A DNA stretch of 5,079 bases from Thermoplasmata archaeon (GTDB lineage: Archaea; Thermoplasmatota; E2; UBA9212), in contig DUKC01000150.1 of the NCBI GenBank assembly GCA_013329495.1, forward strand, positions 1 to 5,079, read 5' to 3'. Of this stretch, positions 1 to 5,079 are shown piece by piece (within the stretch, counting starts at the first letter, position 1; each line of letters begins with the position of its first letter). Both the position numbers and the translations under genes were made by a program. The notes beneath the pieces are model-generated. The model did no database searches. It was not told the DNA's origin and saw only the letters and a list, made by a program, of their open reading frames with translations.

Positions 1-13
1 CCCTAGTTTAAGG

Positions 14-38
14 TTTTTCTTTTTTATGTTTAATTTTT
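14..38 (+). terminator. T-rich tract, possible terminator of an upstream plus-strand gene
   Basis: Runs of five, six and five T occur close together on the plus strand (14-18, 20-25, 34-38). Archaeal transcripts commonly end at such T-runs. No plus-strand gene lies between here and 1731, so if this is a terminator it belongs to a gene left of the window. The assignment is inferred from composition alone. Confidence 0.35.
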
Positions 39-87
39 ACGTTTAAGTCGATGCGGATCTTATGCGTTTGATCTCTCTACCCCTGTT

Positions 88-94
88 AAAAAAA
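88..94 (-). terminator. T7 run downstream of cysS
   Basis: Seven A on the plus strand read as seven T in the cysS transcript, 36 bases past its stop codon. This fits an archaeal intrinsic T-run terminator. The remainder of 1-130 shows no coding sequence: the longest ATG frame seen there on the minus strand is about 24 codons with no recognisable product. Confidence 0.5.
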
Positions 95-130
95 TTAAGG
101 AAACATTTGCGAAGCATGGAGACCGCTAAG

Positions 131-1612
131 CTAAATTCTTCTCCATCTGGTTCCCTCTTTCGTGTCCTCTAACTTGATTCCCAGTTGCAGAAGGCTTTCT
201 CTTATTTTGTCTGTCTCCTCCCATTTTTTTTGTTCTCTGGCGGTTTGTCGAACAGAAATAATTTCGTTCACAATTTCTTCCAGACTTTCACTTTTTGTTG
301 TTTTGTTGTATCTGGTGAGCAGTTTAGCGAGAGATTGCACAAGTTCTTTTTCACTGGCCCCTTTCTTCTCTTTGAACAGAGTAATCACCTTTCCGAGTTT
401 TATTAGGACATTCAGCGCTTCTCTCACCACTTTTTCGTTTGGCTGTTTTACTTCATCCAGGAAACGATTGATTGCACCCACCAGACTGAAGAGGCATGCT
501 ATAGCCTTGCACGTGTTAAAATCATCATCCATCGCCTCCTCAAAATCGATCTTCTCGCTCTCAACACTCTTTAGAAATTTTTCTTCCTGAGGAAGCAACT
601 CCTCACTCTTAGATGCTTTTTCGAGAGAGCGCTCGAGTTTCTCCTTGGCTGTGTGAATGCGCTCAAGACTTTTCTTTGATCTTTCTAGGGCCTCATTTGA
701 AAAGTCAATGGGCGAGCGATAATGAGTCTGAGCATAAAAAAACCTAATAACCTCGGAGCCAAATCTTTTTAACAGGTCTCTTACGGAAATTATATTGCCT
801 AAAGATTTCGACATCTTCTCTCTATCAACTGTGAGAAAACCTGTGTGAAGCCAATACCTCACAAAAGGTTTTTTCCCAGTCGCGCTTTCGGATTGAGCAA
901 TCTCATTCTCGTGATGCGGAAACACCAAGTCCTGTCCCCCACCGTGTATATCAAACTGCTCCCCCAGATATTTCATGGACATTGCGCTGCACTCGATGTG
1001 CCACCCCGGTCTTCCTTTTCCCCATACGCTCTCCCAGAAGATTTCCCTTGGCTTTGCCTCTTTCCACAAAGCAAAATCTTCTGCCTCCTTTTTGCGTTCA
1101 GTAGGCAAAATTCTAGCCCCTCTCTTTATCTGATTCAGCTTTTGACCCGAGAGCTTGCCATAATCCTTAAATTTGTTGACAGAAAAGTAAACATCTCCCC
1201 CTGCAACGTATCCATAACCTCTCTCTATAATTCTTTCAACGAGCTTGATTATGTCCTGGATGTGGTCGGTTGCTTTTGGATAAAAATCCGCCAGATCTAT
1301 GCCCAATTGGTCAAAATCTCTAAAGCACTCCCGAGTGCACTTTTTTGAGAATTCTATGGGAGCCACACCCAGCTCATTTGCCCTGTTAATGATCTTGTCA
1401 TCGACATCAGTGATGTTTTGAACATACCTTACTTCGTGCCCTTTGTATTCCAGATACCTCTTGATGATCTCAAATGCAATGCCTGTTCTGGCGTGGCCAA
1501 TGTGCGGCTCGGCATAGACGGTCATCCCGCAAACATACATTCCTACAGGTTCTGCGATCGGCTTAAACTCCTCTTTTATTCTCGTCAGTGTGTTGTATAC
1601 TTTTAGTGTCAT
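131..1612 (-). CDS. cysS: Cysteinyl-tRNA synthetase (CysRS, class Ia)
   Basis: Charges tRNA-Cys with cysteine in the cytoplasm, using ATP. The 493-residue protein is full length for the family. The N-terminal Rossmann catalytic domain carries the HIGH signature at residues 37-40 and the KMSKS loop at 266-270. The four zinc ligands that recognise the cysteine thiolate are all present: C28, C208 (in WHIECS), H233 (in FPHHENE) and E237. They match the E. coli ligands C28, C209, H234 and E238 within one position, the numbering recalled from family knowledge. The helical DALR-type and C-terminal anticodon-binding regions follow, ending in TRWRRI. The ATG at 1610-1612 is supported by a GAGGTT Shine-Dalgarno sequence at 1615-1620. 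The gene is monocistronic here and divergent from rps17e. Its presence argues that Cys-tRNA can be made directly; whether the SepRS/SepCysS route also exists cannot be seen. Identification is very secure. Confidence 0.98.
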   Translation of the reverse strand: MTLKVYNTLTRIKEEFKPIAEPVGMYVCGMTVYAEPHIGHARTGIAFEIIKRYLEYKGHEVRYVQNITDVDDKIINRANELGVAPIEFSKKCTRECFRDFDQLGIDLADFYPKATDHIQDIIKLVERIIERGYGYVAGGDVYFSVNKFKDYGKLSGQKLNQIKRGARILPTERKKEAEDFALWKEAKPREIFWESVWGKGRPGWHIECSAMSMKYLGEQFDIHGGGQDLVFPHHENEIAQSESATGKKPFVRYWLHTGFLTVDREKMSKSLGNIISVRDLLKRFGSEVIRFFYAQTHYRSPIDFSNEALERSKKSLERIHTAKEKLERSLEKASKSEELLPQEEKFLKSVESEKIDFEEAMDDDFNTCKAIACLFSLVGAINRFLDEVKQPNEKVVREALNVLIKLGKVITLFKEKKGASEKELVQSLAKLLTRYNKTTKSESLEEIVNEIISVRQTAREQKKWEETDKIRESLLQLGIKLEDTKEGTRWRRI

Positions 1613-1663
1613 CTAACCTCTAAAAATGCAATCCAAATAAAAAGATTTTCCATACCGATTAAT

Positions 1664-1673
1664 CTTAAATATC
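1664..1673. promoter_or_regulatory. Candidate TATA element(s) of the cysS/rps17e divergent promoter
   Basis: The 119-base region between the two divergent start codons contains CTTAAATATC, which reads GATATTTAAG on the other strand. Both readings resemble an archaeal TATA box. With initiation about 25 bases downstream, the rps17e leader would be roughly 35-40 bases and the cysS leader about 30 bases, both reasonable. The element could serve either gene or both. This is inferred from position and composition; no start site is shown. Confidence 0.4.
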
Positions 1674-1720
1674 AATTCGTGTTTCTTAGTTTGCAAGGCT
1701 CTTAAGAAGGGAGGCTTTTA

Positions 1721-1728
1721 AAGGTGAT
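1721..1728 (+). promoter_or_regulatory. Ribosome binding site that supports the TTG start of rps17e
   Basis: AAGGTGAT closely matches the anti-Shine-Dalgarno complement and lies four bases before the TTG at 1732-1734. It decides in favour of a non-ATG start: that start gives the normal S17e N-terminus (MGRIRQ), and no in-frame ATG lies near it. Confidence 0.75.
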
Positions 1729-1731
1729 AAC

Positions 1732-1941
1732 TTGGGAAGAATAAGACAGGTTTACATAAAAAGAGTGGCCATCAGCTTGCTCGAAAAGCACAAAGATGAG
1801 TTTACACCAGATTTCGAGCAAAACAAAAAGAAAATTGAGGAATTCATAGAGGTCAACAGCAAGAAGGTGAGGAATAGGATTGCAGGCTATGTAACTCATT
1901 TGGCTACCCCCAAAAAGGAAAAAAATGAAGAAGAAAGTTAG
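1732..1941 (+). CDS. rps17e: 30S ribosomal protein S17e
   Basis: A small-subunit ribosomal protein found in archaea and eukaryotes but not bacteria. The 69-residue product is about the usual archaeal length (about 60-70). Family hallmarks seen include the N-terminal GRIRQVYIKRVA, then FTPDFEQNKKKIEEF, and the very conserved core KKVRNRIAGYVTHL at about residues 44-57. The tail is lysine- and glutamate-rich. Translation starts at TTG, chosen because of the strong AAGGTGAT just upstream and because it yields the expected N-terminus. The last 17 bases overlap the start of the RibL-like gene in another frame, so the two are almost certainly co-transcribed. Expression probably starts from the intergenic promoter shared with cysS. 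Confidence 0.95.
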   Translation: MGRIRQVYIKRVAISLLEKHKDEFTPDFEQNKKKIEEFIEVNSKKVRNRIAGYVTHLATPKKEKNEEES

Positions 1942-2395
1942 AGTGATGGCCACGGGAGTCTTTGATCTCCTCCATGCTGGGCATCTTTTCTATCTGCAGC
2001 AGAGCAAGTCTCTGGGAGATGAGCTCGTTGTGGTTGTTGCAAATGACAAAACTGTAAAAGAGCAAAAGCACATCCCAATAATACCTCATGATCTCAGGAG
2101 AAAGCTGGTCGAGGCTTTGAAGCCTGTGGATAAGGCTGTTATAGGAGACCCGGAGGACAAGTTCAAGGTTGTTGAAGACCTCAGGCCTGATATAATAACT
2201 CTAGGTTACGACCAATTCAGAAGTCATGATCTAGGGGAAAAGTTGGCAGAAAGAGGAATAAAAGTCAAAATAGTGAGGCTACCTAGATACGAGGATTACG
2301 ATCTCAATGGGACAAGGAAGATAATTCAAAAGATAGCTGACAGGATGGCAGCCAAAGAGACTTTGGTTCATAGAAACAAGGAAACAGATGGATAA
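1925..2395 (+). CDS. ribL: Archaeal-type FAD synthase (RibL-like cytidylyltransferase-fold protein)
   Basis: Predicted to transfer a nucleotidyl group from ATP or CTP to FMN, giving FAD or its cytidine analogue, in the cytoplasm. The 156-residue protein is a single nucleotidyltransferase domain. It has GVFDLLHAGH at residues 11-20 with the catalytic HxGH motif (17-20), SLGDELVVVVANDKTVKE (29-46), PIIPHDLRRKLVEALKPVDKAVIGD (51-75), LGYDQ (93-97) and the C-terminal nucleotide-binding segment DLNGTRKI (126-133). GYDQ and LNGTRKI fit the RibL group better than glycerol-3-phosphate cytidylyltransferase (TagD), whose late motif is RTEGIST-like, but a different phosphorylated substrate is possible. 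The protein contains no cysteine, although Methanocaldococcus RibL was described as having functionally important C-terminal cysteines. The ATG at 1925 lies inside rps17e, with only a weak AAGGAA upstream, suggesting translational coupling; a later in-frame ATG at 1946 is less likely. It overlaps the glycosyltransferase by 8 bases. Confidence 0.85.
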   Translation: MKKKVRVMATGVFDLLHAGHLFYLQQSKSLGDELVVVVANDKTVKEQKHIPIIPHDLRRKLVEALKPVDKAVIGDPEDKFKVVEDLRPDIITLGYDQFRSHDLGEKLAERGIKVKIVRLPRYEDYDLNGTRKIIQKIADRMAAKETLVHRNKETDG

Positions 2396-3443
2396 AAGGA
2401 TCGAAGAGCCCTTTGAGCCCTTTATTTCCGTAATAGTCACGGTCTACAATCAGGCAGATTTGATTATTGGTTGTGTTCGTTCTCTGGTCAACCAGAATTA
2501 CAGAAATTATGAGATAATAGTCGTCGACGCTCTTTCGAGTGATGGCACGTGGGAGTTGTTGCAGAATCTTAAGCGGAAGTATAAGATCAAAAATCTCAAT
2601 CTGGTTAGAAAACCTGGTAACGCGTCGGCAGGACGAAATTGTGGAATAGAGATGGCAAAGGGTGAAATATGCACCTTCATCGATTCAGACGCTTCGGCCA
2701 GCGAGGATTGGCTGAACAAAATTGTGGAAACGTTCAATTCTCTTGAAGACGATGATCTACTTGTCGGAGTTGGGGGAACAAGCATGCTACCAAAAAACAG
2801 CTCTCGAAAATCTTCTGTCTTCTATCACGTGCTGAGTTCTTCTTTAGTCCACGGCGGCAGGCTGAATCCTTCTGTTCAACACAAGCGAGAAACGAAAGGG
2901 TTTGTCGGCCACATTCCCACTTGCAACCTGGCAATCAAAAAATCAGTTTTTTCGAGAGAAGGGAAATTTGACGAATCTTTTGATTCAGGAGAAGATCTTG
3001 AGCTTTCTACCCGATTGCGCTTGAAGGGTTATAAACTCTTTTGCTCTCCCAAAATAAGAGTCGCGCATCACCAGAGGAATAGCATTCTTGGCTTCTCCCG
3101 ACAGATCTGTGGTTGGGGAAAAGGAAAAGGCCTGGTCATTAAAAAATTCGGTCTGGTAAATAAAGTTTATCTGCTCCCGCTTTTCGTGCTTGTGTTTGCA
3201 GTGTCGCTCCTTGTTCTCTCTTTTTCACTGACTCACCAACCTTTCTCAGCACTAATTCTGTTTTTAGCTTTGTTATGCTATGCTGTTTTGGTATCGACAG
3301 AGTCGGCCAGGATTGCTTCAAACAACAGGGACAAACTATTGTTCTTATACGGACTGTTTCTTTTTCCATTGGTTCACCTTCTCTCTACCCTGGGTCTTCT
3401 TGAAGGCTTAGTGAAAAATCCCGAGAAAATCGGTAAAAGATAG
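2388..3443 (+). CDS. Membrane-anchored family 2 glycosyltransferase
   Basis: A 351-residue protein with an N-terminal GT-A domain and a C-terminal membrane region. The GT2 pattern is clear: ISVIVTVYNQADLI at residues 13-26, EIIVVDALSSDGTW (42-55), ASAGRNCGIEMAKGE (79-93), the nucleotide-sugar and metal-binding DSD (99-101), and the late acidic motif SGEDLELSTRLRLKGYKL (200-217), which holds the likely catalytic acid region. Three hydrophobic segments follow at about 258-281, 286-303 and 316-338, so the catalytic domain probably faces the cytoplasm. It likely adds a sugar from a nucleotide- or lipid-linked donor to a lipid, polysaccharide or protein-glycan precursor; donor and acceptor cannot be read from the sequence. 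AAGGA at 2378-2382 precedes the ATG, which overlaps the ribL-like stop by 8 bases, so it is the third gene of the rps17e transcript. No obvious T-run terminator follows. Confidence 0.9.
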   Translation: MDKRIEEPFEPFISVIVTVYNQADLIIGCVRSLVNQNYRNYEIIVVDALSSDGTWELLQNLKRKYKIKNLNLVRKPGNASAGRNCGIEMAKGEICTFIDSDASASEDWLNKIVETFNSLEDDDLLVGVGGTSMLPKNSSRKSSVFYHVLSSSLVHGGRLNPSVQHKRETKGFVGHIPTCNLAIKKSVFSREGKFDESFDSGEDLELSTRLRLKGYKLFCSPKIRVAHHQRNSILGFSRQICGWGKGKGLVIKKFGLVNKVYLLPLFVLVFAVSLLVLSFSLTHQPFSALILFLALLCYAVLVSTESARIASNNRDKLLFLYGLFLFPLVHLLSTLGLLEGLVKNPEKIGKR

Positions 3444-3604
3444 TTAATTGTGGCACATTGCAAACTACTTTAAATCAACTCTCAGCGGGTTTCTTTTGAC
3501 CATAACGACGAACAAGGTTTCAAAGATTGTTTTGATGTGGTTCTATCGTCATGAGTCAATGCTGTTGCAACCGCCTTAAAATAAAACCAACCAAAACAAA
3601 AAAG

Positions 3605-3612
3605 GTTATTAA
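3605..3612 (+). promoter_or_regulatory. Candidate TATA element for the box C/D sRNA
   Basis: GTTATTAA follows an A-rich purine stretch (AAAAAAGG) that could serve as a BRE-like element. It is centred about 25 bases before the predicted 5' end of the sRNA near 3633. This spacing matches archaeal promoters and would allow independent transcription. TTAAAATA at 3576-3583 and CTATATCT at 3617-3624 are alternatives. This is inference from spacing only. Confidence 0.35.
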
Positions 3613-3632
3613 GGGGCTATATCTACTAAATC

Positions 3633-3703
3633 CTAGTGATGAGCGAATCCTTGCTGAGAGCCTTGCAAAAGGATCAATGATGAGGATCTTGAGTTCTGAC
3701 TAG
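3633..3703 (+). ncRNA. Archaeal box C/D guide sRNA, predicted to target C34 of tRNA-Leu(CAA)
   Basis: All four boxes are present in order: C box GTGATGA (3636-3642), D' box CTGA (3654-3657), C' box ATGATGA (3677-3683) and D box CTGA (3696-3699). The C-D' and C'-D intervals are 11 and 12 bases, the normal archaeal guide length. CUAG at 3633-3636 pairs with CUAG at 3700-3703, closing a terminal stem that would form the L7Ae-binding kink-turn. A T-run follows immediately. The D guide (3684-3695, GGATCTTGAGTT) is complementary to the anticodon arm of tRNA-Leu(CAA); the fifth nucleotide upstream of box D, G3691, pairs with C34. The D' guide (3643-3653, GCGAATCCTTG) has no target I recognise. The RNA would assemble with L7Ae, Nop5 and fibrillarin into a 2'-O-methyltransferase RNP. 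At about 71 nt it is slightly long, because of a 19-base D'-C' spacer that can fold into a hairpin. The boxes are certain as sequence; the gene call is strong inference. Confidence 0.88.
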
Positions 3704-3713
3704 TTTTTGTTTG
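3704..3713 (+). terminator. T-run terminator of the box C/D sRNA
   Basis: TTTTTGTTTG begins on the base after the closing stem of the sRNA. A T-rich tract directly at the 3' end of a small RNA gene is the expected archaeal termination signal and supports transcription of the sRNA on the plus strand. Confidence 0.6.
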
Positions 3714-3722
3714 TGCGAAGGG

Positions 3723-3738
3723 AAAAAGCACCAAAAAA
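3723..3738 (-). terminator. Double T-run terminator downstream of hypE
   Basis: Read on the minus strand, six T (3738-3733) and then five T (3727-3723) occur 12-30 bases past the hypE stop codon. There is no strong hairpin, which is typical for archaea. The hypE transcript would thus end before running antisense through the sRNA at 3633-3703. Confidence 0.55.
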
Positions 3739-3750
3739 TCTGAACATACC

Positions 3751-4800
3751 CTAGCATATCCTCGGGATGGGGTCTCCCAGTGGAGATTCCACTATCCTTT
3801 TTGTCCCCACAGAAGTCTCCATAACAACTCCTTTTATTTCGCCGCTTATCTCCCCAATTATGGATGCATTTTTACCCAAAGGATGGCGACGAATCGCTTT
3901 TAGAACGTCCCCCGCCTTTTCTTTGACAACTCCCAACACTGCCTTTCCTTCATTGCCAATGGTTAGGGGATCGATACCAAGCATCTCGCAAATTGCCCTG
4001 GAGCCCTCTGATATTGGTATTGCCTGTTCCTGCACGAAAATACCAATTTTCGACTTTTCACTCCATTCGTTGAGCAGGTTAGACAATCCTCCGCGAGTTG
4101 GATCCTTGGCTGCAACCACCCCTCCCACTTTTAGCGCCTCTTGGACAATTCCATATATTGGAGCGACATCGGATTTTATCAGAGATTGTACCCCATATCT
4201 CTTCGACAAAAGAGCCGCTCCGTGATCAGCTAAATTACCTGATAGAATGATCTGATCTCCGCTTTCTAAGTTGGAGTCCACTAACCAATTTTTATCCAAA
4301 GCTCGTCTAGCCTCACTTAAATTCCTATCCAGTATCTCCGACCTGTAACCAATTGCCGTGGTGTTTATCATCAGTTCGTTTATCGCTCCCCTTTCTACAA
4401 CTTTTGTATCGCCTGTTATTATGGGCAAGCTCACTTCTTTTGCTGTCTCTGACAGGTTCCTGCAAATTCTGTCAAACAGGTTCATCCTGAATCCTTCTTC
4501 GATTATAAAGCTGCAAGTCATTGCGACTGGTCTTGCACCAATCACTGCTAGGTCATTTATGGTTCCCGCTGCTGCTAATCTGCCTATGTCTCCTCCCGGA
4601 AAAAAGAGAGGACTAACAGTATAACTGTCCGTTGTAAGGGCAATTTGGTCAATCACCGCCGAGTCGTCCAGTGCCTCAAGCGGAAGGTCTATATCACCAG
4701 TCTTGTTTGCGGGGGTTAGATTGCTGAGAATGTGCTCTTTTATGAATTCGCTCATGAGTTTGCCGCCCGCACCCTGAGCCATTGTTACGATCTTTTCCAT
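3751..4800 (-). CDS. hypE: [NiFe] hydrogenase maturation protein HypE
   Basis: HypE makes the cyanide ligands of the [NiFe] active-site iron. It takes a carbamoyl group from HypF onto its C-terminal cysteine, dehydrates it with ATP to a thiocyanate, and passes cyanide to the HypC-HypD complex. The 349-residue protein is full length and belongs to the PurM/AIR synthetase-like ATPase family. The N-terminal segment has QGAGGKLM (9-16), DDSAVI (45-50), TTDSYTVSPLFFPGGDIG (57-73) and AAAGTINDLAVIGARP (76-91). TGDTKVVERG (129-138) is the ATP-binding region. The C-terminal domain has DPTRGGL (233-239) and GNEGKAV (282-288). The protein ends exactly in PRIC, giving the modifiable cysteine C349, so it should be active. 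GGGAGTGA at 4801-4808 supports the ATG. It lies 33 bases after the YbjQ-family gene, probably in one transcript. HypA, HypB, HypC, HypD and HypF are not in the window. Confidence 0.97.
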   Translation of the reverse strand: MEKIVTMAQGAGGKLMSEFIKEHILSNLTPANKTGDIDLPLEALDDSAVIDQIALTTDSYTVSPLFFPGGDIGRLAAAGTINDLAVIGARPVAMTCSFIIEEGFRMNLFDRICRNLSETAKEVSLPIITGDTKVVERGAINELMINTTAIGYRSEILDRNLSEARRALDKNWLVDSNLESGDQIILSGNLADHGAALLSKRYGVQSLIKSDVAPIYGIVQEALKVGGVVAAKDPTRGGLSNLLNEWSEKSKIGIFVQEQAIPISEGSRAICEMLGIDPLTIGNEGKAVLGVVKEKAGDVLKAIRRHPLGKNASIIGEISGEIKGVVMETSVGTKRIVESPLGDPIPRIC

Positions 4801-4827
4801 TCACTCCCTTTCCAAGACGGCCTTTTG

Positions 4828-4844
4828 CAACTCCTAAAGAGTTG
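4828..4844 (-). other. Inverted repeat around the stop codon of the YbjQ-family gene
   Basis: On the minus strand CAACTC, a five-base loop TTTAG and GAGTTG form a perfect six-base-pair stem, with the TAG stop codon in the loop. No T-run follows, so it is not an obvious terminator. It could be an RNA processing or stability element between this gene and hypE, or chance. Confidence 0.4.
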
Positions 4845-5079
4845 TCTTTACCGCTGTACCATATGCGATGATTTCCGCCGCACCTTGCATGGTGTCTGAT
4901 GTCACGTACCGCATTCCGATTATTGCATCAGCGTGCACTTTTTCCGCTTCCTCTATCATCCGCTGGAATGCAATCTTTCTCGCCTCGTCAATCATCTCAG
5001 TGGAAGTTTTCGCTTCTCCACCTATCTTGCTCTTTAGACTGGCGCCTATATCTTTGAACGTGCGCTTTGTTTGGCAGCT
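4834..5079 (-). CDS. YbjQ/UPF0145 (DUF74) family protein, C-terminal part, cut by window edge
   Basis: The visible frame gives 81 residues ending at a TAG (4834-4836); the N-terminal part lies beyond the right edge, so the start is unknown. Read on the minus strand it contains FKDIGASLKSKIGGEAKTST, then EMIDEARKIAFQRMIEEAEKVHADAIIG, MRYVTSDTMQGAAEIIAYGTAV and KTTL. This is the pattern of the YbjQ/UPF0145 family (sometimes called a putative heavy-metal-binding domain): a conserved GG after the first helix, a long EEA-rich helix, GADAIIG-like and GAAEIIAYGTAV strands. These are small cytoplasmic proteins of about 100-110 residues that form pentamers in solved structures; their biochemical role is not established. 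With hypE beginning 33 bases downstream they probably share a transcript. No metal-binding function can be proved from the residues seen. Recognition of the family is secure. Confidence 0.88.
   Translation of the reverse strand, partial: SCQTKRTFKDIGASLKSKIGGEAKTSTEMIDEARKIAFQRMIEEAEKVHADAIIGMRYVTSDTMQGAAEIIAYGTAVKTTL

Noticed and set aside
46..117. Minus-strand mini-ORF of about 24 codons starting at 117
   Set aside because: It is too short, lies within the apparent cysS terminator region, and has no Shine-Dalgarno sequence or recognisable product.
162..1348. Several open frames on the plus strand opposite cysS (up to about 167 codons)
   Set aside because: They lie wholly antisense to a full-length, motif-complete cysS, have low-complexity Ser/Phe/Leu-rich translations and match no recognisable family.
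1702..2089. Minus-strand frames opposite rps17e and the start of ribL
   Set aside because: The translations are antisense and hydrophobic, with no supporting signals; the plus-strand genes are unambiguous.
2507..3369. Minus-strand open frames opposite the glycosyltransferase
   Set aside because: They are antisense to an intact GT2 gene, with no start signals and no family resemblance.
3520..3566. Possible second box C/D RNA around TTGATGTGG and ATGAGTCAATGCTG
   Set aside because: The C-box-like TGATGT departs from UGAUGA, no CTGA D box lies at guide distance, and no closing stem is present.
3448..3579. Short open stretch of 43 codons after the glycosyltransferase, with a possible TTG start at 3496 (27 codons)
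   Set aside because: It lacks a clear ribosome binding site, has a weak start codon and no recognisable product; it is most likely non-coding spacer before the sRNA.
3767..4624. Plus-strand open frames opposite hypE
   Set aside because: They are shadows of the hypE reading frame; hypE is intact with all motifs and its PRIC terminus, and the antisense translations show no domain.

Overview
The window looks archaeal. It encodes the archaeal/eukaryotic ribosomal protein S17e, an archaeal-type FAD synthase (RibL-like nucleotidyltransferase) and an independent box C/D guide RNA. Transcription signals also look archaeal: AT-rich TATA-like elements and T-run terminators. Base composition is moderate and slightly AT-rich. 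The lineage cannot be fixed from this sequence; an uncultured, probably anaerobic archaeon that makes or once made a [NiFe] hydrogenase is plausible because hypE is present.

Layout, left to right. Bases 1-130 hold no convincing gene, only T-rich tracts on both strands that look like terminators. cysS (cysteinyl-tRNA synthetase) occupies 131-1612 on the minus strand. A 119-base divergent promoter region (1613-1731) separates it from a plus-strand run of three overlapping genes: rps17e (1732-1941, TTG start), a RibL-like FAD synthase (1925-2395) and a membrane-anchored family 2 glycosyltransferase (2388-3443). The 307-base gap 3444-3750 is not empty: it contains a well-formed box C/D sRNA at about 3633-3703 (+), with its own terminal stem, C, D', C' and D boxes and a trailing T-run. 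On the minus strand, hypE (3751-4800) lies downstream of, and probably in an operon with, the C-terminal part of a YbjQ/UPF0145 gene (4834-5079) that runs off the right edge.

The most interesting element is the sRNA. Its D-box guide is complementary to the anticodon arm expected for tRNA-Leu(CAA). Counting five nucleotides upstream of box D puts the predicted 2'-O-methylation exactly on wobble nucleotide C34. The window therefore carries an aminoacyl-tRNA synthetase, a ribosomal protein and a tRNA-modification guide (translation), flavin-cofactor synthesis, a glycosylation enzyme, and a hydrogenase-maturation pair. No phage, insertion sequence or CRISPR signal was seen.
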